Below are positions 10,701-19,620 of a stretch of DNA of 64,000 bases, one piece after another. A program made the translations under genes and the position numbers. Position 1 is the first letter of the stretch. Each line of letters starts with the position of its first letter. Source of the DNA: Roridomyces roridus (taxonomy: Eukaryota; Basidiomycota; Agaricomycetes; Agaricales; Mycenaceae); assembly GCA_029378245.1 (NCBI GenBank), contig JARKIF010000027.1, forward strand, positions 726,910 to 790,909. Reading direction: 5' to 3'. The notes beneath the pieces are model-generated. The model searched no databases. It was not told the DNA's origin and saw only the letters and a list, made by a program, of their open reading frames with translations.

Positions 10701-11060
10701 CAGATGGTATACAAAGCCACTGGGGGGGATGTTAGGAAATGGTTCTGGTTCTTACCGCAAGTAGTATGGGCTGATAGGATTACAACCCGACGCGGCTTGG
10801 GTTGTTCACCCTATTATGCAGTGACGGGTTGTCATCCCACTGTGCCACTCGACATTGTGGAAGCGACTTGGTTAGTAGATTATCCAGGAGAGATAATCCC
10901 GACAGAAGACCTTGTAGGCTTGAGGGCTAGGGCACTGGCAAAACATAGGCAACATGTAGAAGAGATGCGGCACCTGGAGACTTGGTACTCATTCGGAATA
11001 CTCGAGTTGAGAAGTCGCTCAACACGAAACTCGAACCCAAGTACTTGGGCCCCATGGTAA
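7632..11060 (+). CDS. Pol: reverse transcriptase, RNase H, integrase (C-terminus shifted)
   Basis: Homology is clear from about 7880 onward; the true start is uncertain. RT: KKIDAGVYEPSNSSYRSKFF, FQTPFGALRLVKLPQGWTNS and the catalytic YIDD (PYIDDVPVKGP, near 8690). RNase H: LAVDTSWMAIGIE, KRELYGLKRAL, VVETDAMYIKG supply the acidic residues. Integrase zinc finger: SHDSLGHRG...CHLC (H-H-C-C); core: HVDVAIMG, VTDNAPQFL, NGPVESGHK (D, D, E). This is the widespread agaricomycete gypsy Pol. Reading ends in the wrong frame after EEMR near 10970. The conserved PGDLVLIRNT continues in another frame, with the usual intervening helix missing, which suggests a small frameshifting deletion. No chromodomain follows. 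Confidence 0.9.
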   Translation: MALIQRKARLMGLRTRYLPLMSIYHLIWGEHEVEALSKRPTERGGKRCHEEDTAKECFKCSVHGHVPRLESDSVLDPGIPVLEVFAGKKYKPVALKTKPVFTELPEKYRIQRQIIGDPLKDLPTLPTNPGDFVPTGRYTQERKEGIDKLHDEGFLWDEERKLMHDFVSKHNDAFAWDDSERGSWKHEFFPPVEIPTVEHKVWVERSIPIPRGQLDEFCQVIKKKIDAGVYEPSNSSYRSKFFGVLKKDGKSIRLVHALEPLNAVTIAHSGIPPATDEIASQFAGRACGAVFDLYSGYDHRDIAESSRDYTTFQTPFGALRLVKLPQGWTNSVPIFHDHVTFILKDEIPHITIPYIDDVPVKGPGSRYQDKHGTYETIPENRGIRRFVWEHFQNLNRIAQRLKYCGGTISALKVIICKAEFAVVGHVCSFEGRKPSTDRIGVISRWPPLEDVSQVRQFLGVVGCLRMFIKDYSTKARWLIRLLRKDIEFEWTDKAQGSMDTLKYSVEHCEALKPLNYDWDSDIVLAVDTSWMAIGIEIYQVDPNDPKKRYYAKFDSIPLNEREARFSQPKRELYGLKRALEHMQYWLLGCRRLVVETDAMYIKGMLDNPGMGPNATINRWIEEILMFHFTLKHVKGCTFSPDGLSRRKKQPGDPDYPSPEDGFDDNPPPEQHDDWDYDIEQPADFEDFKAGIDTRGGYFAEVKEEATESTDVLLQFEHQCMDAYLEERGEARMIREKFREKDLEIPQFIMSHIREEEPLLPPDAFKFDPAKRETYPEGMRSVGAKNQDWKLGYVKQWLLDPINNRPKNINPLALRRFIQYARKFFLDPQGRLFRRSADSAHKLVVEKEHRMYMMRASHDSLGHRGIYATRSLIEQRFWWPEMEHDIKWYVQSCHLCQTRKEELLRIPPVPTFTPSLFQKIHVDVAIMGAISNGCRYVVSARDSLSRWLESKGLKADNAAALGRFLLEHIICRWGCPKEIVTDNAPQFLAALEWLNLKYGITGIRISPYNSQANGPVESGHKQMRQMVYKATGGDVRKWFWFLPQVVWADRITTRRGLGCSPYYAVTGCHPTVPLDIVEATWLVDYPGEIIPTEDLVGLRARALAKHRQHVEEMRHLETWYSFGILELRSRSTRNSNPSTWAPW

Positions 11061-11449
11061 TTCTGCGAAGAACGCAAGGTGGCTCGTACATTGTATGTGA
11101 AATGAACGGCGCTGTGTATCCTGGAAAGGTCGGAGCGTTTCGGGTGGTTCCATACTTTGCGCGCAAAACCATCAAGTTCAAGAGCAAAATCGAAGAGCTG
11201 ATTGATATGACCAAAGAAGAATTGGACATATTAGTAGAGCGACGACAACCTAGGGACGAAACTTCGGGTCGAGACTATCAGTTTGAGGACATCACCTTGG
11301 ACCCGGACTGGGAGCAGCGTGACCCTGCTGAGTTGAGCGATGAAGAAAAGGCAGAAGAGGATGCCTTGGAAGGCGATGAGGAGCTGGTACTCGAGGAAGG
11401 GCCGAGGCGTTCTACTCGCACCAAGAAGAGAAGCCAACGTGGTATTTAG
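10973..11449 (+). CDS. Integrase C-terminal GPY/F module in the shifted frame
   Basis: This frame picks up at PGDLVLIRNTRVE and runs through KYLGPMVILRRTQGGSYIVCEMNG (GPY/F-like module), then an acidic tail and a basic RRSTRTKKRSQRG end. It belongs to the pol polyprotein but is offset from the upstream frame. Either this copy's integrase is truncated or the join is made by frameshifting. I favour a deletion, because family members have roughly 25 extra residues before this motif. Confidence 0.7.
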   Translation, partial: PGDLVLIRNTRVEKSLNTKLEPKYLGPMVILRRTQGGSYIVCEMNGAVYPGKVGAFRVVPYFARKTIKFKSKIEELIDMTKEELDILVERRQPRDETSGRDYQFEDITLDPDWEQRDPAELSDEEKAEEDALEGDEELVLEEGPRRSTRTKKRSQRGI

Positions 11450-11568
11450 CGAGAAACGGCGATGATACATGGACTACAAATCTACGTATCAAGGGTCGGG
11501 ACGGAATACCAGGCTAAAGAAGCAGTTGAGGGAGGGTACGGAAGAAGAACGTAGGACATACCGCTTAT
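11450..11568. other. Spacer between pol and the antisense cargo
   Basis: Short gap between the plus-strand pol stop and the stop of the last minus-strand gene, so the two transcription units converge here. No terminator motif was identified. Confidence 0.5.
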
Positions 11569-12029
11569 TTAGAAGCGAGCGAGTCGATAGCGGTTGCAGC
11601 CAACCAAGAACGAGTTCACAATCTCGGGAATGCGAACGTAATTGGGCCCATGACGGTTCTTGCGGTCGTACGCGATTTGGGTAATCTTGATTTCAATGGC
11701 GGCAAGGAGAGTGGCGACACCCTCCTGGCCGAGGATGAGCAGCATCAAAGGTTCCTCGAGGAAACGGAGCTGCAAGGATGAATATCGGCGAGAATACCAG
11801 TATGTAGCGAGCTCACCCAGAGTCTAGCGCATCTGGACATGATCTTGTTCGTCTCCTTGTGGTCTCCGAGCCCGACGAGTTGAAGCAGTTCGTGCGAAGC
11901 GATGATGATGTGCAACCAGTCTCCGCGGAGGTCGGCGGGTGGAGTAAACTCGGGCATGGGAACGATACGGGTAAAGCGAGAGACGAGCATTTTGAAGACG
12001 CAGGGATGGGTGTGGGTAGGGAACTCCAT
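11569..12029 (-). CDS. Antisense cargo gene E (small paralog, 137 aa)
   Basis: Two exons, 12029-11817 and 11769-11569, total 414 nt, phase 0, intact. Exon 1 starts MEFPTHTHPCVFKML and ends CARLW directly at the donor (GTGAGC). Exon 2 begins LRFLEEPLMLLILG and ends with GCNRYRLARF. It resembles gene C: both have a Trp at the exon-1 end, EP(L/F) at the start of exon 2, a long amphipathic stretch (VEIRILQIKF in C, IEIKITQIAY here) and a C-terminal GC(D/N)RYR. No known domain, no signal peptide, no membrane segment. Transcribed against the retroelement. Function unknown. Confidence 0.7.
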
Positions 12030-12254
12030 GGTCCAGGGCGCTCTATTTCAATGCAAAATCGCTAAAAACTACTCGCCTATCATTTCGGAAACACCGGATA
12101 CGACAATTCGATCAGCTGAACCAGGTATCGAACCAGGTACTTGGAAAATCACCGCGTGGACGTCTCAAGTAGGGATTTCTGGGTCAACAATAACCAATTT
12201 ATCACGGAGCTGGGTACACATGGATAGTATCTACGGCCGGAGAGTTATTCTAGC

Positions 12255-12757
12255 TTAGAGTCCGCTGAGGTCGACGCTAGGGAGAGATGAGCGTATTGCA
12301 AGCAGGAGTGCAAATGAACTCACGGCGCGGCGTTGAGGAGGCGCTCATAACCATTGTAAAACTGAGCGCGCTCGGGGATGATAATGGTATGGGCAAGGCC
12401 ACTATCGAGGGTGCCGTCGACCGGGAGCGAAGTGAGGCGCTCCATCTTGGCCTTGACTTCGACGGCAAGCACAACCATCTCGGGGCAACGAGCGGTGTGA
12501 GTGACGTTGAGGTTAGTCAACAGGGGTTCCTAGTAGCCAGGTCAGATACACGTTGGGGAGCTCGGATACAAGGAACGCACCCAGGCATTGAGGCAGGTCG
12601 CTACTCGGACAAGCGTGAGACGAGTGTTGTACTCCGTCGGCGTCTTGAGGAGGTGGTCCGAGGCGAGGAAGACCGCGGCGACACGGGTAGCAGTGCCAGG
12701 GCTGGGGATGAACGCTTTATGGGCGTTGGTAACGAGGATGGAAGTGAATTCGGCCAT
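12255..12757 (-). CDS. Antisense cargo gene D (small paralog, 134 aa)
   Basis: Three exons, 12757-12581, 12529-12324, 12276-12255; the sum of 405 nt keeps frame to TAA. Starts MAEFTSILVTNAHK; exon 1 ends CLNAW at the donor; exon 2 begins EPLLTNLNV and contains EMVVLAVEVKAKMERL. The exon-1 boundary and EPLL match genes C and E, but the rest is more diverged (AQFYNGYERL where C has GCDRYR). Alpha/beta-looking small soluble protein of unknown function. Intron 1 contains a GTATCC hexamer like those in the LTR. Confidence 0.65.
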
Positions 12758-12939
12758 GAATAATTGGGGATTGCCTGTATCCGGCCCTTTATAAGGCGGT
12801 GGCAAGGGTAATCCGGTGGTAGTGTTATTCCGGGCTGTGAAACAGCCATGTGTGCGACAATCGCCGTCTTAGGTGATCGCGTGGACGGGGCGGTTTGAAA
12901 TTGAGGGGACGCCGTGATCCAGAAGAAGCCAAAAACGGA

Positions 12940-13546
12940 TTATTGCTTAAATTTACATGACAATCTAAGTATCCGGGCGCTACTACTGGAGCCTCTGGCT
13001 GTCCTTGAACGACTCTATTCCGCGACGGGAGTACGCGATTCTGGGGACAGAATCAATGGTCGACCGGGGGTAGAATGTGTGAAACGTACCTTCAGCGGTA
13101 AATCGATAGATACCAAGCTCGACCTTGATCTTCTCAATTCCGGCGCGGTAACGGTCGCAGCCAGACGAGAAGGTGATGAGGGCGGCCTCAAAGCTCGAAT
13201 CGTAAGGGACGCCAGTGTGCTGGAACTCGAACTTGATCTGGAGAATACGAATCTCGACCGACGACAATAGAGCCTGAATCTCGTATTCGGCGATAACGAG
13301 CGAAAGGTTGGGTTCCGTAAGGAAAGGCTCCTGTATTAAGGACGGTTCAACCGGAATACTGTGAAAAGAGAGGATGGGACCACGAACCCAAGATCTCATG
13401 CAGTCGGTAGCGCGCTTGAAGGTAGCACGAAGAGGAGCGTTGGGGCTGAGGTTGAGCAACGCGTCAGAATCGGTACGAGCGCTGGCCCAACGAATCTCGA
13501 AGCCAGGGGCAGGCTTGAACTCGTCAAGAACGGTGGGGAGGCTCAT
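12940..13546 (-). CDS. Antisense cargo gene C (small paralog, ~152 aa)
   Basis: Three exons, about 13546-13388, 13330-13090, 12998-12940; total 459 nt in frame. Starts MSLPTVLDEFKPAPGFEIRW; exon 1 ends CMRSW at the donor (GTTCGT). Exon 2 starts EPFLTEPNLSLVIAEYEIQ and includes VEIRILQIKFEFQ and GCDRYRAGIEKIKVEL. An alternative reads through intron 1 without a stop (the intron is 57 nt), so a retained-intron form is possible. Paralogous to E and more distantly to D. No known family recognised. Confidence 0.6.
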
Positions 13547-14306
13547 TGGTGAAGCAGGACAAAGGAAAGATGGGGTGGATACCGAAATTTTTGGTCTCGG
13601 CCTATTTGTGACCATCTCCCTGACCTGATAAATTCATTTGAACAAGCGCTCCACAGTTCCAATCGAAAATTCCGATCTGCAGAGTCGCCATCCATACGGT
13701 TTGGGTCCTGGAAACAATGATGTGCCTGAAGGAGATTGGAGGATTGGCAATTGGGAATTGCTGGGGCTGGATACGACTTTGCTTACTCCCGATACATGGA
13801 ATAGAAGACGGATACAAGTCTTCTACGACAATGTAGGGACGGGGAGTCGGCCGGCTGGCTGGGATACCTGGGAATTTGAGGTGCCAAGCCAAAAAGATCT
13901 GGTGAAATGCCGGACCGTCGGTATCTACGCGTGGAAGTGACGTAAAAAGATCGACGATGGTGCCGGGCTAACGTGAACACCGGATATTTGGCAGGATCCG
14001 ACAATCAGCCTGTACGTAACAACCGGTTGGCGGTGGAGCTCGGCTGAGGAATCCTATACTCGTGGATACCCTCCTTGAAACAGGGCGAAATGAGTCCAGG
14101 CGAGAAGACATTGCATTGTATGCTGGTATCTAGCTAGGAATACTTTTCTAGGGAGACGGATACAAGGAATGTACTAGGAGTTGGTCGAGGGGAATCGAGT
14201 TAAACGAGTGGAGTAGGAGTTAGACAAGGAAAAATCGCAGTATAAGGAGTGGACGCGTATGAGCTACGACTTGAATTGTGATTTGGAAAAGAAGGAGGGG
14301 AAAGCT
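13547..14306. other. Intergenic gap in the cargo
   Basis: No gene supported. This 760-bp gap would hold the promoter of gene C and the 3' end of gene B. It is studded with GGATAC hexamers (for example near 13769, 13809, 13862, 14062, 14159), the same motif that is dense in the LTRs. Confidence 0.5.
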
Positions 14307-15928
14307 CTAGTTAGAGCGGCCGTTCTTGGCCTTGGCGGACTCGATACCAGGGATGAGCACTCCATGGCGAGTAAAGACACGGTGGGGAACGTTGGAGCCT
14401 CCAGGAATCGGGATGGAATTGTCGCTATGAAGAGAATAAGTGACCTAGGGAATGAGGGTGACCAGATACGTACTTTGTGGGAAAGTCGATCGGCGTCAAG
14501 TTACGATCCTCCATCTGGCGACGAACGTGCTCGTACTCGTTAAAGACACCATCGTAGTAGCGAAGGTGGACAGCGAGGCGACCACCAATCTCGGTGAGGA
14601 GAGTGCGATACGCGCAATCGGTCCGCACGAGGCCGTCCGCAGAAACGAGCATCTTGGAGTGACGCTCAGAGAGCCGGGAGGCCTTCTCGAGAGCGTTGCG
14701 AATATCCTCGTAGGACGCAATATCTGGAAAGGCTCAGAGAGGTACAGCGGGGAAAGCAAGGATACATACCAATATTGTCGTTCGGGGCGCTGGCGGAAGT
14801 GCTAGCCTATATCGAGCGTTAGTGATCGGTATGTCAAGGTATCCGAGATCGTACCCGGGCGTTACCAGCCTTGGGACCGGTAGGAGGTTGTTTCTTGTTG
14901 CCAGGAACGTCTTTGGACTTGACGTCAGGCTTGGGAGTAGCCTTCGAGGGAGGCGTAGGGGTGACGGTCTGAGCGGTAGTGTCCGTGCGCTTATAGAAGC
15001 GAAGATTGGCCTGCAATTAGTATGAGAGGGAATAGGAACCGACTATGGCTACTCACCGCCTTTTTGTTGCGAGGCTTGGTGTCGACCTCGGCCTCCTCGT
15101 CTGAAACGATGAAGGTAGGCTCAATGGCGGGCGCTTTAGTCTTACCCTTGGGCTTGAAAAAGGTCAGAACGGGGTAGAGCACAAAAATAGGGGAGACGCA
15201 CTGGCTCGGAGACTTCATCTACATCCATGAGGCCATCATCGTCAACCTCCTCCTCTCCGGAAAGGTTGATGGTGTCCAAGCTGCGCGAACGACCACGTTT
15301 CTGACAAGGATACTGAGTATCGAAAAAGCACGGTGCACGGAATACACACCTTGCTAGAACTCTGGCTGTTCTCCGCGGACGGGGGAGTCTTGAGGTACTG
15401 GCGAACAGCGGCACGAGTCGCGCCAGCGGCGATTTTCTGGCGGACGGTGCGGAAGAGCTTGGCGCGTTCAAGGAACGGGTGAACAGAATCGGGCGCGACT
15501 TGGTTCTGGAAGGAAGAGTCGGTACCATACTTGTGAACCACCTGATCGACCTTGTTTACAGTGCTCGAGAGCAAACTGTGAACGCCGTCGATCGGGCTAG
15601 CGTCAAACAAATTGGTATCCGACATGAACGCAAGCTGAGAGACGTTTAGCTGCAAGTATCCGGACCAGGGGAGATGAAAACGTACCCAAGCCTGAGCAGT
15701 GCGATCCATTGAGTCGCGAAAAACTTTGGAACTGGTGTTCTTGTTGCCAAGGAGGTTCTCGGACTCGTCGCGGGCGTCGACCCAGACAGGTTGGATGGCG
15801 TCGGGGAAGGTAACGCTGGCGGCCTCAGAGAGCGGACTCATGTTGGAATAGAGAGATGAGGCAAAGTCGACGGTACGGGGGTAGAGTTGGGTGAGGAACT
15901 CGTATGGGGTGTACAAGTTATATTCCAT
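14307..15928 (-). CDS. Antisense cargo gene B (432 aa)
   Basis: Eight exons by hand: 15928-15686, 15649-15350, 15300-15202, 15152-15057, 15010-14855, 14806-14770, 14723-14474, 14424-14307. The 1299 nt keep frame throughout. Starts MEYNLYTPYEFLTQLYPRTV. Exon 1 ends TAQAW at the donor, the same Trp-boundary as genes C, D and E. A helical N-terminal half (LFRTVRQKIAAGATRAAVRQ) is followed by a basic RKRGRSRS-like patch, an acidic stretch (GEEEVDDDGLMDVDE), a Lys/Pro/Thr-rich linker and a compact C-terminal module (LLTEIGGRLAVHLRYYDGVF). Suggests a nuclear protein. No family recognised. Confidence 0.65.
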
Positions 15929-16689
15929 CGGGTACTTTACGCGATTCGGTCTGTTACGTTTTGCTGAGGACAGCAAAAGGTTCAAATGGGGGAGGAAGGG
16001 TATTACCATGTGGTTGGGAAAATTTTACCGATAAATGAACCGCACGGCAAACCAGTTCTGACCCAGACAAACCGAGCTCGAGACCCGGATACATGAGTAT
16101 TCGACCGGATACGGTCATGAAACGGGGTATATTGTGGGTCCTATCAGAAGAAGTTCTAGAATACGTTCCAAGGAGTCATGATCAGCGTGCTCGGACCTTA
16201 CATCATGACTCAGCGTATCCACAATTTCCAATGAGAAGGCGGAAGAAGGAAAAGACTTGTTTCGGACTAGGCGATGTCAGAGATACTCAGGTATCCGGCA
16301 AAGACAAGAGTACAGACGATGCATATTCTCCCAAAAACTAAAGTTGGGAGCCCACTGAATCCTCTACGGCGAGAAAGATTATCTGGGATGCGGATGTGCA
16401 GCCAGGAACAGAAGAAGCAGGATCGACAGTGATACGCGATGGTGGATACGGCAGTATGAGGTGATGATTGACCTTTTGTGTCAAAACACCGGTGTATCGG
16501 GCTCGTTTCTATTAGAAACGAGTAATAGCCGACAGACAGCCTAGCGTATCAAGCCAGATCCAGCTTAAAGTCGACAGTTCAATCCCTGATATAAGATTTT
16601 CTTTTATCTCAGGTTTTGACTTAGAAGGCTCGCACGTTTAGAAACAGGAAAGCATTTGATATTTGGCCTCTGGCCCAAAGCAAGTGTTA
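15929..16689. other. Intergenic region upstream of gene B
   Basis: No gene supported; it should contain the promoter of gene B. GGATAC/GTATCC recurs (near 16086, 16108, 16216, 16290, 16443). It ends where the inverted repeat of the nested DNA transposon begins. Confidence 0.5.
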
Positions 16690-16955
16690 TACAAACTGTA
16701 TCTAAACTTAGACTCGACACCAGTAAGCACGCAAGGGTTGGCAGATTTGATGATAGTCGATCAAAGCCGTTCCGCGTAGCGACTGGTGGATAATCAGCCG
16801 ATTCTCGCATGGAGCGGAAGTTGCCGAGGTTTCGTGGACTTAGCGTCGAAAGCTCGAAAAGCTGGGTCCACTTTTGTCGAGTTGGCCCGGCGGGTGGATA
16901 TAGGACTATACTACCAACTTTTCTAAGACTTTTGTATGTTTCCGTTTCTCTTTAA
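16690..16955 (+). repeat. Left terminal inverted repeat of the DNA transposon
   Basis: Reverse-complement match to the right end. Blocks such as TTAGACTCG (16709), CGACTGG, GATAATCAGCCGATTCTCG, TTTCGTGGACTTAGCGTCG and CGGCGGGTGGATATAG pair with the right arm in the same order. The inner end is an A/T-rich stretch ending CTTTAAAG. Confidence 0.8.
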
Positions 16956-17030
16956 AGGGTGCCGTTCCTGAGTTATTGAGGCCGGAAGATCGGCCGTTCC
17001 CAATCGGGAAGTGACCCCTCTTTGCTCTCA

Positions 17031-19589
17031 ATGCCTTACGAGGCCGTCGCAGAACCGGACCCAACATGCGTACAGCACACCAAGGACCTCATATTCGGTA
17101 TCTGGAACGTCTCTGAGCTTCGCCCGCACCAAGAAATTGCCGGGATTCACTTGATACAAGGCAAGAATGTTGTCCTCGATGTCCCTACTGGCGGTGGCAA
17201 GACCCTTGCATTCTGGTGGCCGCTTCTGTACCACTGGGACCCGAACGTCAACGCCGAGGGCACGCGCAAGATCTTGCTGGTCGTCAGTCCCCTGGTGGCT
17301 CTCATGAGCGAGCAAGCGGAGGATCTGTGCAATCGAAAGATCCCCGCACTTGCGCTCACTTCACATACGCCAGATTTGAAACAGGCGCTCAAGGTCGGCC
17401 CATTCTGCTTCTCTCTACCCATTCTGAATCTCGCGCCAGGACGCCGGTCAAAACAAGTTTCGTGTGCTGTTTGTGAGCCCCGAGATGGCCGTTGGTGCAG
17501 CTTTCCACGAGCATGTCCTGAAAGCTGCACCCTTCCGGGACAATATCATCGGCTTCATTGCCGACGAGTTCCACGCCATAGTGGAGTGGGGTACACCCGA
17601 CTTCAGGCCAGAATATAGCGAGCTCATCGTTCTTCTGCGGCGGTTACCCACTGGTGTTCCTGTGATGATGGGCTCAGCGACACTGCCTGGTATTCTTCTC
17701 CAGGATGGTCTTCGGCTTCTGGCGATTACAAAATACGAGCACATCGCTTTCTCGAACAACAAGCCAAATGTGGCGCTCTCTGTGCGCCTCATGCAGCATC
17801 CCCGAACCACATACGTGGATCTCATCAATCTTTTCCCTCACGATCCTTCCCCGAATGCACAAGACTTCCCCCAAACTCTCATCTACGTCAACAGCCTGCA
17901 GGAGTCAGAGGACATCCAAGACTTTCTGCGGGCCCACTCGCCAAAATCCATCCCCGCCGTGTCGTTCGAGTTCTACCATCGGCACATTGCTGAGTCTCGC
18001 AAGATTATCATCCAGGGAGCTCTTCGAGACGGCTCTTTACGTGCAGTCTCCGCAACGGATGCTCTTGGAATGGTGAGGCAATAATATTGAACTGCCATAC
18101 ATATGCCAACGATTTCGTTCCAGGGTATGGATTTTTCGAAGGTTCGGCGAGTGGTCCTTTGGCGCGAACCCAAGTCGTTCCTCTCGCTGGTGCAGAAAAC
18201 AGGCAGGTGTGCACGGCAGATCCAAGACCGCGGCGAGATGATTCTTTTCATCACAAAGGCGTCGTATGCTCGTCATTTGGCGCTTCTTGAGGCGGAAGGC
18301 GATTTTGATGAGAGTGACCCTGAGGACGATGATAGAGAGGAGGGTGTCGATAATGATGACGCGGCAGAAGAGCCTCTCGACAGGGAGGCCGCAATCGGGC
18401 CTGATGAGTTAGAGGAGGAAGATGAAGTCCCAACTACATCCTCAACGGCGAGCGCAGGTTTTAAGGCGCAAGACTCCCTCTTTTTAGCCCGGTTCATTGT
18501 GGAACCCAAATGCCGTCGTGACCCTTGGAACGAGTACTTCCAAAATGCCAAGAAAAGTACGAATCTAGTTATCATTCAATTTCTCTCACTCATCTTTGAG
18601 CAGAGGTCTTCATCCCGCAAGACCCTGATACCCGCTGTTGCGACTGCTGCGATCCATCCCAGTTTCCGGTTGATAGCATTGAAGCAGTGCTCTTGCCGCT
18701 CGACAAACCCGGCCGCGGCTCGAAACCAACCCCAGAGCTTTCTTTGGCTGTGGTGGAAGCTCTTCAAGCATGGCGCGACAAGATTATTGCTCGAGACTTT
18801 CCGAACCAGTTGAACATCACCGGCAAACTCATTCTGTCGAACAAAGTTATCCAGTCCATTGCCGCTCGTCCTCGTGCAATCACAACACCCCACATTTTCG
18901 TCTCTTCCATCATTTGGAGATACGGGACAGTTCAGGATTTCCGTTATGGGCTTGAGGTTGTCTCTGAAATTTCAAGGCTACTTCTTGACCATCCAGACCT
19001 CGAGGAACAGGAGCGAGAAGCCGCGCGGCGCGAGAAAGCATATCAGCAGCTGACCGTTCTAGCTTCGAAGGATTATCGACGTAGGCTCACCGCCCTTGGT
19101 GACGAATGCTGGGAAGCTGTTGCTTCAGTTGGAACGGGTAACATGGTGCAACGCGGCACAGGCGTAAATAGGCGGATGGTGCCGGAATTACGGTGCCAGG
19201 TATTTCTTGCTCTCCCGCGCAAAACGGTACGTGCTGAGCATACTATCTGTCATCGCTCCTAACTTCATTCCACATAGTTCCACCCGCAATATTATGAGCA
19301 AACTCAACGGCCAATCTCAATGTCGACAATTAAACAGCTCACCCATGCCACAACACAGAAGGGGGGCTACTCCAATTTGTCCGATTATGTGGCAGATTGG
19401 CGACTGTTGTTTTTAAATGCTCGGACCTACAACCGGGATGAATCGCAGATTTTCCGTGATGCCGTCTTTCTGGAGGGTGTCTTTGAGAACGCTGTTGCCA
19501 CCGCCGCTGTTCGAAACAACTTGGAGATGGAATGGAAGCAGATTCAGGCAGGAAAAGACTTGGAGCAGGATAATTTTGATTTGATTTAG
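17031..19589 (+). CDS. RecQ-type DNA helicase with C-terminal bromodomain (787 aa)
   Basis: Five exons: 17031-17393, 17440-18072, 18124-18556, 18604-19226, 19278-19589 (2364 nt, in frame). Walker A is DVPTGGGKTLAF (residues ~50-60); the DEAD-box position reads ADEFHAIVEWG; motif III-like MGSATLPG; C-terminal helicase motifs TDALGMGMDFSKVR and QKTGRCARQ. A RecQ-type zinc-binding module follows: CRRDPWNEYFQN...CCDCC. After an acidic linker and ~200 helical residues comes a bromodomain: YYEQTQRPISMSTIK, YVADWRLLFLNARTYNRDES, FRDAVFLEGVFE (Asn in NARTYN is the expected acetyl-lysine contact). Helicase for unwinding element or target DNA is inferred; the bromodomain suggests docking on acetylated chromatin. 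Intact, so possibly active. Confidence 0.9.
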
Positions 19590-19620
19590 ATGAACTCTGA
19601 TAAACGGCGTACAAATATAA

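Noticed and set aside
11054..11449. A chromodomain at the end of the gypsy Pol
   Set aside because: After the GPY/F-like module there is only an acidic and basic tail, without the aromatic cage pattern of a chromodomain.
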